A stretch of 64,000 nt of DNA from JACADW01 sp963747985. GTDB lineage: Bacteria; Acidobacteriota; UBA6911. A program made the translations under genes and the position numbers. This document shows positions 9,559 to 19,015 of the stretch, piece after piece. The stretch covers positions 109,860 through 173,859 of the forward strand of contig CAVVHG010000013.1 in the NCBI GenBank assembly GCA_963747985.1, read 5' to 3'. Numbering within the stretch: position 1 is the stretch's first letter; every line of letters begins with the position of its first letter. The notes beneath the pieces are model-generated. The model was not told where the DNA came from, searched no databases, and saw only the letters and a list, made by a program, of their open reading frames with translations.

Positions 9559-10332
9559 TCAGTCCGGTACGGACTCCGCCTGCGGCGTCCGAAAATACGC
9601 GTTCAGAAACCGGCCGAGGCTTTCCCGGGCGATCTCGGTGCGTCTGTTCCACTCCTGCAGGTTATGGAAGAACTCGCCCGTCGTGAGTGAGTTGACGTGG
9701 GTCCTGATTCTCGCTGCACGGGACCGGAAAGAGAACGGCTTCAGGAAGGGGTCGTCGGCGGGATCGGTTATCGCACGCACGCAGGCTGCCGGGATTCCTT
9801 CCAACGCCGCCGCTCGGGCAAGTACGGCGGTTTCCATGTCGACCACGGTGGCCCCGAATTGCCTGCGAAGCAGCTCCTTGTGGACCGGGTCTCCCACGAC
9901 ATCGTGGGCAGTCAGCCCTTCAGCACTGCGGATCGACAGGCCGGCTGCGGCGGCGATGCGGGCCAGGTCGCCGCTCGCCGACAATTCCCACGACCCCTGG
10001 CAGAACGAAGCTCCCGCAGCAAGGGCCTCGGCTGGTATTTTTCCGAGCAGACTCGAACGGGTGATCGCAACCAGGTCGCCCAGCTGCAGGCCGTGTTTCA
10101 GAGCTCCGGCGTACCCGACTATGAGTAGCAGCGACGGCCGGACGTGCCTGAGAGCACACGCAAGCCTTTCTGCAGCCGCTTTGGGTCCTACTCCGGATCT
10201 GAGCAGGTGAAACCGCTGTCCGTCGCGCCGCGCTTCCAGGAGGCCCGAAACGCCGTCGACCCTGCGCACCTGCCGCGCGGATTCGAGCACAACCTTCGTC
10301 TCTTCAGCCAGCGCAGCCACAACGAGCATCAT
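9559..10332 (-). CDS. hpnG: Nucleoside phosphorylase-like, probable HpnG
   Basis: 257 residues of the purine/uridine phosphorylase and MTA/SAH nucleosidase superfamily: VVAALAEETKVV at the start, SGVGPKAAAE, IVGYAGALKHGLQLGDLV and a VVDMETAVLARAA motif (the ribose-binding Met-Glu). In hopanoid pathways HpnG removes adenine from adenosylhopane. The upstream hpnD, hpnA and ispH on the same strand support that role over a general MTA/SAH nucleosidase. A squalene-hopene cyclase and hpnH are not in the window, so they must lie elsewhere if the pathway is complete. Confidence 0.75.
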   Translation of the reverse strand: MMLVVAALAEETKVVLESARQVRRVDGVSGLLEARRDGQRFHLLRSGVGPKAAAERLACALRHVRPSLLLIVGYAGALKHGLQLGDLVAITRSSLLGKIPAEALAAGASFCQGSWELSASGDLARIAAAAGLSIRSAEGLTAHDVVGDPVHKELLRRQFGATVVDMETAVLARAAALEGIPAACVRAITDPADDPFLKPFSFRSRAARIRTHVNSLTTGEFFHNLQEWNRRTEIARESLGRFLNAYFRTPQAESVPD

Positions 10333-10342
10333 GGCGCATCCC

Positions 10343-10507
10343 TCATTCCCCCTGGTTCAGGCGCGACGCAGCGTCTCCCGCCGGTTTGCCTGACCCTGCT
10401 CCTGAAATGGGAGCAACGTCGGGGCCCAAGCTCGTGGTTGCGGGCTCTCTGGCCTCATAGGCATGGGTGCGCATCCCGCGCGCGGGTTGCCGTTCGCGAG
10501 TGGTCAT
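10343..10507 (-). CDS. Small ORF, 54 residues, coupled to hpnD
   Basis: ATG at 10507 overlaps the TGA of hpnD (TGATG) and the ORF ends 10 bases before the hpnG start, so it fills the gap between two operon genes almost exactly. The product starts MTTRERQPARGM and is Ala/Gly/Arg/Pro-rich, with no signal peptide, membrane segment or recognised domain. It may be a real small protein, a remnant of a lost hopanoid gene, or merely a translated spacer that keeps ribosomes moving to hpnG. Codon bias was not measured. Confidence 0.3.
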   Translation of the reverse strand: MTTRERQPARGMRTHAYEAREPATTSLGPDVAPISGAGSGKPAGDAASRLNQGE

Positions 10508-11382
10508 CAGGCGTTTTCTCTCCGCGTCATGAGGCGCATGGCCATCGCCCTCAGGGCGATCGCGCATTTTTCCGCGTTTGACACACGAACGGTGCGTCCG
10601 AATACCTCGTACCGCGCCCCCACGATCTTGTCCAGGAGCCGGCGGTAGATTTCCATCATGGCCCAGAGGGCGGGCCGGCTGGCACGGTCGACCATGGGGA
10701 GGAGGTTGCGTGCACTCTCATAGTAGCCGCGTGCACGTGATGCCTGATAGGTCATCAGCTGGAAAAACCGGTCGTCGGAAACACCTTTCATGAGGTCTTC
10801 AGGACCGTAACCGAAGCGACGCAGCTCTTCGATCGGGAGGTAGATTCGTTCCATGCGAGCGTCCTCGCTGACGTCCCTCAGGATATTCGTCAGCTGGAAG
10901 GCGATCCCGCACTGCTCGGCATAGTCCTTCGCCTTTTCGTCCCGGAACCCGAAAATCTGCAAACACGTCAGCCCCACAGCCCCCGCCACGTTGAAACAGT
11001 AGCGGTAGAGCTCGGCGAAACTCTCGTACCGACGGATGGCGAGGTCCATCTCGACGCCATCCAGGATCCAGTGAAAGTACTGGCCGGGAATCGAAAACCT
11101 GCGGACAGCATCCCGAAACGCCGGGAGAATCGGATCAGCGTCGCAATCGCCGTTCAACGCTCCGTCCAACTGCTCGCGCCAGCGGCGCAGCAACGCGCGC
11201 TTCCGGTCCTCGGAATGGGAGCCGTCCGCGATGTCGTCGCAGTGGCGCATGAATGCGTACACGGCACAGAGGGCGCGCCGCTTCTCACGCGGCAGCAGAA
11301 CGAAGGAATAGTAGAAGTTTCTCGCTCGGCGACGGGCCACCAGTTCGACGTTCCTGTAGGACTGGCAAAGCTCCTCGGTCAT
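10507..11382 (-). CDS. hpnD: Squalene/phytoene synthase family, probable presqualene diphosphate synthase HpnD
   Basis: 291 residues. The first Asp-rich motif is MRHCDDIAD (around residue 48) and the second is LTNILRDVSEDARMERIYLP, the two magnesium-diphosphate binding sites of trans-prenyl head-to-head synthases. NFYYSFVLLPREKRRALCAVYAF is the typical N-terminal signature. HpnD makes presqualene diphosphate from two farnesyl diphosphates, then HpnC and HpnE complete squalene. HpnC/HpnE partners are not in the window, so phytoene synthase remains possible; the hpnA and hpnG neighbours favour hopanoids. Confidence 0.85.
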   Translation of the reverse strand: MTEELCQSYRNVELVARRRARNFYYSFVLLPREKRRALCAVYAFMRHCDDIADGSHSEDRKRALLRRWREQLDGALNGDCDADPILPAFRDAVRRFSIPGQYFHWILDGVEMDLAIRRYESFAELYRYCFNVAGAVGLTCLQIFGFRDEKAKDYAEQCGIAFQLTNILRDVSEDARMERIYLPIEELRRFGYGPEDLMKGVSDDRFFQLMTYQASRARGYYESARNLLPMVDRASRPALWAMMEIYRRLLDKIVGARYEVFGRTVRVSNAEKCAIALRAMAMRLMTRRENA

Positions 11383-11394
11383 ATCTCGCTCAAG

Positions 11395-11495
11395 CAGAAT
11401 TCAGAATTCAGAAATCAGAATTCAGAATGTCTGTCGGAGAACTGGCGGTCTCTCGGCCTAGCATTCCGAATTCTGAGTTCTGAATTCTGAGTTCT
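11395..11495. repeat. AT-rich inverted repeat with GAATTC period
   Basis: Left arm 11395-11429 is a run of TTCAGAAT-type words. Right arm 11462-11495 is a run of the inverse ATTCTGA-type words (TTCTGAGTTCTGAATTC). The arms are separated by about 32 bases and can pair imperfectly. The repeat sits between the upstream dehydrogenase gene and hpnD on the same strand and contrasts in base composition with the GC-rich surroundings. A structurally similar but diverged copy lies at 31675-31805. Confidence 0.7.
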
Positions 11496-11498
11496 TTT

Positions 11499-12560
11499 TC
11501 AGGGAATGATGGCGATCTTGAGATCACCGTTTCTCGTCAGCAGTCTTTCCAGAACCTCATGCAGGGACGTGAGCCGTTCCTCGCCAGTGATCAACGACCG
11601 GGCGCGAATCTCTCCGCGGTGTATGGCGTCAAGCGCTTCACGGATGTGTCGCGGCGTGTGGTGAAAGCTGGCTTTGATCGTAATCTCCGAGTAGTGGATC
11701 AGCGTCGTATCCAGGGGTATGTGCGTGCCTGAGGGGCAGCCTCCGAAGAGATTAATGGTTCCGCCCCTGCGGACCATGCCCATCGCTTTCTGCCAGGTTT
11801 CGGTCGTCCCGACGGCTTCGATGACGAAATCGGCTCCCCTGCGTCCGTTGGTGATTTTGCGCACCTGTTCGACTACGTTCGAGTGCGTCGAGTCCACGAC
11901 ATAGTCAGCACCCATCTTCTTGGCCACACCAAGCTGGTACTCCCTCTTGCCGGCAGCTATGACGGTGGCGCCGAGGCTCTTCAGGATCTGGACGAACATG
12001 AGTCCGATCGGGCCCAGCCCGATGACCACCACCGTGTCTCCCTCCACGATTCCTGTTTCCTCCGCCGCCCGCAGGACGCAGGCCAGCGGTTCCACCAGCG
12101 CGGCTTCGTGAAAACTGACGTTGTCAGGCAATATCAGGAGGTTCTGACGTACGATCCTCTCCGGGATTCTTATGAACTCAGCGTAGGCGCCGTTAATGAA
12201 ATGCAGGTCTTCGCAAAGATTTGCCAGGTGCCGTTCGCAAAAGAAACACTCGTTGCACGGGCCGGAGTTCGCCGAGACCACTCTCATCCCCGGGGCGAAA
12301 CTCTCCACGCCTTCACCTACCTCTTCGACCACGCCCGACAGTTCGTGCCCGAACACGGAAGGCGGGACGATCATCCGGGCGTGAAACCCCTGGCGGTAAA
12401 CCTTCAGGTCGGTACCGCAGGTGAGGGCCGCCTTGATGCGGACGAGCACTTCTCCCGGGCCCACGCGCGGGATGGGGATCTGCTCGATTCGTACGTCCCG
12501 TTTCCCGTAGAGCACCGCGGCGGTCATCTTCTCGCGGGAAACCTTCATCAGTTCTCTCAT
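11499..12560 (-). CDS. Zinc-dependent alcohol dehydrogenase (MDR family), copy A
   Basis: 353 residues of the medium-chain dehydrogenase family. Visible are the catalytic zinc site CGTDLK and FGHELSGVVEEVGEGV, the structural zinc cysteines in GPCNECFFCERHLANLCE, and the NAD(P) Rossmann motif VIGLGPIGLMFVQ. ATG 12560 overlaps the TGA of the neighbouring paralogue (ATGA). An alternative start is MKVSREKM twelve bases inside. The tandem arrangement with a second dehydrogenase inside a hopanoid cluster suggests oxidation or reduction of an isoprenoid or sugar intermediate, but the substrate cannot be read from the sequence. Confidence 0.88.
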   Translation of the reverse strand: MRELMKVSREKMTAAVLYGKRDVRIEQIPIPRVGPGEVLVRIKAALTCGTDLKVYRQGFHARMIVPPSVFGHELSGVVEEVGEGVESFAPGMRVVSANSGPCNECFFCERHLANLCEDLHFINGAYAEFIRIPERIVRQNLLILPDNVSFHEAALVEPLACVLRAAEETGIVEGDTVVVIGLGPIGLMFVQILKSLGATVIAAGKREYQLGVAKKMGADYVVDSTHSNVVEQVRKITNGRRGADFVIEAVGTTETWQKAMGMVRRGGTINLFGGCPSGTHIPLDTTLIHYSEITIKASFHHTPRHIREALDAIHRGEIRARSLITGEERLTSLHEVLERLLTRNGDLKIAIIP

Positions 12561-13663
12561 GGGTTTATCACAACTTTGAGCGAGTCCTCGGAAGGATGCG
12601 ATGCTATGTGAATACCATCCAGCAGGCGCGCAAGCGGGAGTCGATGTGTAATCAGCCGGGCTACGTCCACTCTCCGGCTGAAAATCAAGTGCGCGGCCTT
12701 CTCCTGGAGTTCCACCGAGGAGCTGTAACTGCCTATGAGCTTCTTTTCCTCCATGCATACCCTGGAGGCGTCGACGGGAATGATTTCCCCCGGAACGGTC
12801 TGCGCGAAGAGCAGAACCCTCCCTCCCCGTCGGACGTGCTTCTGGGCCGTGACAACCACGTCGGGCACCGCCGTCGCGACGATCGCGAGGTCGGCGCCGC
12901 GACCTTCGGTAATGCCGGCCAGTATCCCGTCTGCGGACTCCTTCCCGGGGTTCAGTGCGAAGTTCGCACCCAACTCGCGTGCGACACGGAGACGGCTTTC
13001 CATCGGGTCCAATCCCACGACCGTACAACCATCACAGCGCGCGGCCTGGGTTAACAGCAGGCCGATCGGACCCTGTCCGAAAATGAGCACCACCTCGCCT
13101 GGGGTCAGTTCGGCCGTCTCCAGCGCCTTCAGGCAGGTGTTGAGCGGTTCCAGGAAGCTGGCCTCCTCGAAACTGATCCCGTCGGGGATTTCCACCGTTC
13201 CGGCTTCGACAATCCAATCCATGACCCGAACGTATTCCGCGAAGCCCCCTCCTGCAGGTTCGAACCCTGCGGTAGTCCCCGTGCGACGGTAGATCTCGCA
13301 TTGCGAGTAGAGCCTCCGCCGGCAGTAGAAACAGGAGCGGCACGGAACGTGATGGTGCGCCACGATTCTGGCGCCGGGCTCGAACCGGGTGACCTTGCTG
13401 CCGACACGGACGATGGTGCCGGCGATCTCGTGGCCAAAAATACGAGGGGGCGGGACAAGACCGAGCTCTATCTTCTTGATATCGGTAGCGCACACACCGC
13501 ATGCCCCGACCCGAACCAGCACTTCGCCTTTTCCGATCTCGGGGACCGGAACCGGGCGCATCTCGACTTTGTCGCGGCCCTGGTAGACCGCTGCCTGCAT
13601 AACCGACGGCACGACGGAGGGAGCAGGGTGTTTGTCGATGGTCACGGTCGCAGGCCTGTTCAT
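12557..13663 (-). CDS. Zinc-dependent alcohol dehydrogenase (MDR family), copy B
   Basis: 368 residues, homologous to the downstream copy A. Motifs are CGVCATDIKKIE and FGHEIAGTIVRVGSKV for catalytic zinc, VPCRSCFYCRRRLYSQCE for structural zinc and IFGQGPIGLLLTQAA for NAD(P). The family includes sorbitol and threonine dehydrogenases. It lies 24 bases after the hpnA stop and overlaps copy A by four bases, so it is in the same operon. The two copies are divergent enough that they may work on different substrates or as a heteromer; both are inferences. Confidence 0.88.
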   Translation of the reverse strand: MNRPATVTIDKHPAPSVVPSVMQAAVYQGRDKVEMRPVPVPEIGKGEVLVRVGACGVCATDIKKIELGLVPPPRIFGHEIAGTIVRVGSKVTRFEPGARIVAHHHVPCRSCFYCRRRLYSQCEIYRRTGTTAGFEPAGGGFAEYVRVMDWIVEAGTVEIPDGISFEEASFLEPLNTCLKALETAELTPGEVVLIFGQGPIGLLLTQAARCDGCTVVGLDPMESRLRVARELGANFALNPGKESADGILAGITEGRGADLAIVATAVPDVVVTAQKHVRRGGRVLLFAQTVPGEIIPVDASRVCMEEKKLIGSYSSSVELQEKAAHLIFSRRVDVARLITHRLPLARLLDGIHIASHPSEDSLKVVINP

Positions 13664-13687
13664 AGTCCGGTCGTATATGGATGCCCT

Positions 13688-14728
13688 CTACACCGCATCC
13701 GGCCGCAGATTCGAGATCCGGTCGTGGGCCGAGGCGGGCTGCCATTCATAGAGGAAGTACTCGACCGCTTCGCGCAGTCCCTGTTCGACGGGTCGCGTCT
13801 TGTAGCCCAGTTCACTCCGCGCCCTTTCGCCGCTGACATAGTTCCTGCAGCCGGCCAGCCTGACGGCGTCGAGGGGTATGGTCGGTTCCCGTCGCAATAT
13901 CGTCCCCATTACCAGGTTGTCCAGATAGGCGGCACACAGTGCCACGATCCGCGGAATTACCACCCTCGGCGTCAGGCGCCCGGAGATGCTCGCAAGCGTG
14001 TCGAGAATCTCCTCGAGGCTCCAGTCCTCACCCGCCAGGATGTAACGCTCCCCCGGTCTCCCCCTTTCCTCGGCCAGCAGATGACCGCGCGCCACATCAT
14101 CAGCGCAGACGATGTTCATGCTGGTGTTAACGTACGCCGGCATCCGTCCGCGGATGAAATCCAGTATCATTTTCCCCATTGGTGTGGGCTTGATGTCCCC
14201 GGCGCCAACCGGCGTCGTCGGATTCACGATGACCAAAGGGAGGCCCGCCGCGGCGAATTCGCGCGCTACCTGCTCTGCCATGAACTTCGACCGCTGGTAG
14301 TGCCCGATCATGTCATCCAGGCTGACCGGCGTATCCTCGTCACCCGGCAGGTTGCCCTTGCTGAATCCGATGGTTCCTGCTGTGCTCGTGTATACAACCT
14401 TTTCCACGTTGGCCTCGCAGCAGGCCGAAAGCAGGTTGCGCGTGCCGGCAACGTTGCTTTCGTAGATCTCGTCGGTATTGCGGGACCAGAAACGGAAGTC
14501 TGCGGCGAGGTGGTAGACGCGTCGGCATCCCTGGACGCATCGGAGCAGGGAACTCATGTTCTTGAGATCCCCGATCACGATCTCGCAGCCAAGCCCCTCC
14601 ACGTTCGATTTGCGGCTGGAGTTACGGGCAAGGATCCTGACACGGTCCCCGCGGAGCAGCAATTGGCGCACCACGTGACTGCCGACGAAACCCGTTGCAC
14701 CCGTCACGAATGTCAGATCGTCGATCAT
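13688..14728 (-). CDS. hpnA: Hopanoid-associated NAD-dependent sugar epimerase HpnA
   Basis: 346 residues, extended short-chain dehydrogenase. The cofactor motif is FVTGATGFVGSHVVRQLL, the catalytic YxxxK is YQRSKFMAEQVA, and the conserved VYHLAADFRFWS and VNPTTPVGAGDIKPTPMGK segments fit HpnA. It starts 5 bases after the ispH stop, an adjacency common to isoprenoid/hopanoid operons. HpnA is thought to act on the side-chain sugar in hopanoid maturation, though its reaction is poorly defined. A paralogous epimerase lies at 62676. Confidence 0.88.
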   Translation of the reverse strand: MIDDLTFVTGATGFVGSHVVRQLLLRGDRVRILARNSSRKSNVEGLGCEIVIGDLKNMSSLLRCVQGCRRVYHLAADFRFWSRNTDEIYESNVAGTRNLLSACCEANVEKVVYTSTAGTIGFSKGNLPGDEDTPVSLDDMIGHYQRSKFMAEQVAREFAAAGLPLVIVNPTTPVGAGDIKPTPMGKMILDFIRGRMPAYVNTSMNIVCADDVARGHLLAEERGRPGERYILAGEDWSLEEILDTLASISGRLTPRVVIPRIVALCAAYLDNLVMGTILRREPTIPLDAVRLAGCRNYVSGERARSELGYKTRPVEQGLREAVEYFLYEWQPASAHDRISNLRPDAV

Positions 14729-14733
14729 GATGC

Positions 14734-15756
14734 CTATCCGCGAGCCGACGAAGCGGCAATCTCGCTCGCCCCGTGCCCGGATCCTGTGGCATCGAGCACG
14801 AGTTCCTCAGGCAGGGCGAACTCCACCTTCTCAACGATTCCGCCCGCGTTCACGACCTGCGTGAAGCCCAGTGCACGCATCCGCTCGATAACGAGATCGA
14901 CCAGATTCTCCGGCACCGAGGCTCCAGCCGTAAGCCCTGCATTTCGAACGTTTTCCAGCCAATCTGGGCGGATGTCATCCGCGTCACCGATCAGGTGTGC
15001 CGCTACACCTGCGCTCCTTGCGACCTCAACGAGGCGGCATGAGTTGGAAGAATTGGCGGAACCGACCACGAGCACGACCTCAACACGGCGTGCCAGATCC
15101 TTGACTGCGTGTTGGCGGTTCTGAGTGGCGTAGCAGATGTCCTCAGAGGGCGGCCCCTGAATGGATGGAAATCTCTCCCTCAGGCGTTCGAATATCTCGC
15201 GGGTGTCGTCAAGACTCAGAGTCGTTTGCGTGAGACACGCGACCCTTTCGGGGTCCGGGACCACGAGTGCAGCGATTTCTTCGACACTGCCGATGATCCG
15301 GATGGACTGCGGAGCCTCGCCAACGGTACCTATGACTTCGTCGTGGTCCGCATGACCGATCAGGATGATCGTATAGTCCTGCAGGGCATACCTGACCGCT
15401 TCGCGGTGAACCTTGATGACCAGGGGGCAGCTGGCGTCTATCACCTTCAGTCGCCGTTCTGCGGCCATGCGGCGGACCTCGGGTGATACCCCGTGCGCAC
15501 TGAAGATCACTCGAGCGCGCTCAGGGACCTCGTCAAGCTCGTCGACGAAAATGACTCCGCGAGCGCGCAATTCACTGACGACGAAGCTGTTATGGACAAT
15601 CTCGCGTCTGACGTAGAGCGGCTGCCCGTAGGTCTTGAGTGCAAGATTGACGATATCGATAGCTCGGACTACACCCGCGCAAAAGCCGCGGGGCGTCGCC
15701 AGGACAAGCTTTCGCCCATCCTCCGAAGCTGATATCTGATTTTGGCCTGACAGCAT
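14734..15756 (-). CDS. ispH: 4-hydroxy-3-methylbut-2-enyl diphosphate reductase
   Basis: About 340 residues of the IspH/LytB family, the last step of the MEP isoprenoid pathway, giving IPP and DMAPP. The three cysteines that bind the iron-sulfur cluster are in TPRGFCAGVVRAI, DASCPLVIKVHREA and SANSSNSCRLVE (with the usual GHADHDEVIGT and QTTLS segments). ATG 15756 is chosen over a TTG two codons upstream. It feeds the downstream hopanoid genes, which supports a common operon. Confidence 0.93.
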   Translation of the reverse strand: MLSGQNQISASEDGRKLVLATPRGFCAGVVRAIDIVNLALKTYGQPLYVRREIVHNSFVVSELRARGVIFVDELDEVPERARVIFSAHGVSPEVRRMAAERRLKVIDASCPLVIKVHREAVRYALQDYTIILIGHADHDEVIGTVGEAPQSIRIIGSVEEIAALVVPDPERVACLTQTTLSLDDTREIFERLRERFPSIQGPPSEDICYATQNRQHAVKDLARRVEVVLVVGSANSSNSCRLVEVARSAGVAAHLIGDADDIRPDWLENVRNAGLTAGASVPENLVDLVIERMRALGFTQVVNAGGIVEKVEFALPEELVLDATGSGHGASEIAASSARG

Positions 15757-15837
15757 AGTCAAGACACAGCCCGATAGATCGATCTAGCCTTGTGCTTTGT
15801 TCAAATCCAATAGTTTACCTGAACGCTGCGTGCAACT

Positions 15838-16794
15838 CTACGGGCTTCTTCCAGCGGCGCACTCTCCCGGGGTGTTGCCTTTGGGTCGCTCCCGGGACGG
15901 TGCTGAACTCGTCGATCCCAGAAGAGTCAGGAGCGTAACGGCCGCCACCAGGATGCAGGCGCCTATGATTTGCGACACGGTCAACCGGCTCCCGAGGAGA
16001 TACCAGTTGGCGGTCACCGCGGTGATGGGGAAAGCCAGTTCCCCGATGGAGGCCAGAGACGCCGGGGTCGAACGGAGTCCGTGATAGTAGAAGATGAGCG
16101 CCAAGAGCCCTGGTATGAGCGCCATGGCGATGATCGAGAATGTCTCGTCGAGGGTCACCGGAAGGCCGCGGTCGGAGTGGGGCTGAATCACGAACAGTAG
16201 CGCCAGCATCGGGAGTGCGATCGCAAATCTCAGGCCGGTCAGGACGAGGGCCGGTACCCTGGTGACCACGTAGCGGCCGAAAACCGTGGATGACCCCCAC
16301 AACGCGGCGGCTCCCATGGCTGCGAGTATGGTCCCGGGTTGCTGCAGATCGAATGCAAGCGCCTCACGCCAATCAGGCGCCGCGATGAGATAGGCCCCGG
16401 CAACGGCAGGCGGGAGGCAGAACCAGAACCATCGGCCGGGCCGTTCGCCCAGCAACCACCTGGCCAGGAGCAGCGTGAAAATAGGTTGCGTCTTCTGAAG
16501 CAGGGCGGCAACACTGGGGTTTCCGTGCTTGATTGCGAAGGTGAACAGGCTTGTGGCAGCCACCGATCCGCCCAAGGCGATGAAAGAGAGTGCGATCCAG
16601 TCCCTCCTGCCCAGGCTCCGGAGGACGGCGGCAGACCGGGCCAGAAACGGCAACACGACCAGCACGAGGACCAAATGCTCGAGAAAGACGATGGTGACCG
16701 GAGACAGGGATCGGGTGAGAGGGCGGCGGAAGAGGGAATCGGTTCCCCAGAGCATGGCCGCCAGAACTACCAGCAGAAGCCCGTGTGTCCGCAT
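15838..16794 (-). CDS. EamA/DMT family transporter
   Basis: 318 residues with about ten hydrophobic segments in two EamA repeats. The first starts HGLLLVVLAAMLWGTDSLFRR and the second ILAAMGAAALWGSSTVFGR. ATG 16794 is preceded by GGGGAGCGGG; longer starts upstream lack a convincing ribosome site. It is probably an exporter or importer of a small metabolite; the substrate is unknown. It lies 81 bases upstream of ispH on the same strand and may head that operon, or be independent. Confidence 0.85.
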   Translation of the reverse strand: MRTHGLLLVVLAAMLWGTDSLFRRPLTRSLSPVTIVFLEHLVLVLVVLPFLARSAAVLRSLGRRDWIALSFIALGGSVAATSLFTFAIKHGNPSVAALLQKTQPIFTLLLARWLLGERPGRWFWFCLPPAVAGAYLIAAPDWREALAFDLQQPGTILAAMGAAALWGSSTVFGRYVVTRVPALVLTGLRFAIALPMLALLFVIQPHSDRGLPVTLDETFSIIAMALIPGLLALIFYYHGLRSTPASLASIGELAFPITAVTANWYLLGSRLTVSQIIGACILVAAVTLLTLLGSTSSAPSRERPKGNTPGECAAGRSP

Positions 16795-16955
16795 CCCGCT
16801 CCCCTGGAACTGAAGCGCAAATCTTAGCATACAGCCCTCGCCGGGTGGTTTCACACCGCCGGTGCGAGCCTTGCGCAGTTCGGCGGGGAGTGCCAACGCT
16901 GATTTCGCAATTGACGCGCCTATCTCCCTTTGCTAGTATCGTTTCCCCGCAGTGA

Positions 16956-17031
16956 GGCGCTATCGTCTAGGGGACTAGGACGGGTGGTTCTCAGCCATCA
17001 AACCTCGGTTCGAATCCGAGTAGCGCTACCA
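16956..17031 (+). tRNA. tRNA-Glu (CTC)
   Basis: 76-base cloverleaf with encoded CCA. Acceptor GGCGCTA pairs with TAGCGCT (one G-T), the D arm reads GTCTAGGGGACTAGGAC, the anticodon stem GGTGG/CCATC encloses TTCTCAG with anticodon CTC at 16990-16992, and the T arm is CTCGGTTCGAATCCGAG. The D arm and TCGTCTAG are typical of glutamate tRNAs. No integrase or duplicated 3' end is seen next to it. Confidence 0.95.
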
Positions 17032-17052
17032 TACTTCAAGCCTTTGACGGAC

Positions 17053-17640
17053 ATGACAGACCATGAGCATGTGGTACTCGAGGGACCCCGCTTACGACTC
17101 CTGCCCATGAGGATGGAACACCACGCCGCGCTGTGTGCGGTGGGGCTCGATGAGGATTTGTGGCGTTGGACGCCGGCGCCTGTCGAGACACCGGAGGACA
17201 TGCGGCAGTACATGCAGGCCGCGCTCGATTGCCAGACAGCAGGATCTGCTCTCCCCTTCGTGACCGTGGAACTTGAGACCGGCGCCATCGTCGGCAGTAC
17301 GCGCTTCGGCAACATCGACCGTGCAAACCGCCGCCTGGAAATCGGCTGGACCTGGGTCGCGCCGCAGTGGCAGCGCAGTTTCGTCAATACCGAAGCAAAG
17401 TACCTGATGCTGAAGCACGCATTCGAGGTCATGCGGTGCATCCGTGTCGAGTTCAAGACCGATTCGCTCAACCAGCGCTCTCGCGCCGCGCTCCTGCGTC
17501 TCGGGGCCAAAGAGGAGGGGATTTTGCGGAATCACATGGTTACATCGGCCGGGCGCTACAGGCACTCCGTCTATTACAGCATCATCGATTCCGAGTGGCC
17601 CGATGTGAAGCGAGCGATGGAGCTCGGGCAGGGTTGGTGA
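17053..17640 (+). CDS. GNAT family N-acetyltransferase
   Basis: 195 residues related to ribosomal-protein alanine acetyltransferase (RimJ/RimL) type GNATs: LEGPRLRLLPMRMEHHAAL, IVGSTRFGNIDRANRRLEIGWTWV, and LKHAFEVMRCIRVEFKTDSLNQRSRAALLRLGAKEEG, which carries the acetyl-CoA region. ATG 17053 is chosen because longer frames would run through the tRNA gene. It acts on an unknown amine substrate. It is followed by about 200 bases before sucC. Confidence 0.88.
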   Translation: MTDHEHVVLEGPRLRLLPMRMEHHAALCAVGLDEDLWRWTPAPVETPEDMRQYMQAALDCQTAGSALPFVTVELETGAIVGSTRFGNIDRANRRLEIGWTWVAPQWQRSFVNTEAKYLMLKHAFEVMRCIRVEFKTDSLNQRSRAALLRLGAKEEGILRNHMVTSAGRYRHSVYYSIIDSEWPDVKRAMELGQGW

Positions 17641-17709
17641 GGCGCGAACTGAGATCCCCGTGCGGCCCGGTTGAGGATTACCTTTCCTTCTGCGATGTAT
17701 AAGGTTAAT

Positions 17710-17737
17710 TTGATTGTCTGCCGGTGTTTCATAAACT
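17710..17737 (+). promoter_or_regulatory. Putative sigma70-type promoter for sucC-sucD-ndk
   Basis: TTGATT and TAAACT are separated by 16 bases, in the 203-base gap before sucC. Each box has four of six consensus matches. The A+T-rich TTTCATAAACTAAACTG stretch stands out in GC-rich sequence. Confidence 0.4.
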
Positions 17738-17843
17738 AAACTGAACGGTTTTTTGAGCCGCCCCAGCCGGGGCATTCTCACATTCGGTCTGCCGGGCGCA
17801 CCTGTTCCGAAGGCTGCGATCCGGGCGGACAAGGACGGCATCC

Positions 17844-19004
<1,161 letters not shown>

Positions 19005-19015
19005 GGAGAAGCACC

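Noticed and set aside
12560..13028. N-terminal extension of zinc dehydrogenase A into copy B
   Set aside because: The extension has Arg-rich out-of-frame sequence overlapping copy B; the ATGA junction at 12560 gives a normal family length.
16930..17052. Longer N-terminus of the GNAT protein
   Set aside because: It would run through the tRNA-Glu gene; the domain starts at ATG 17053.
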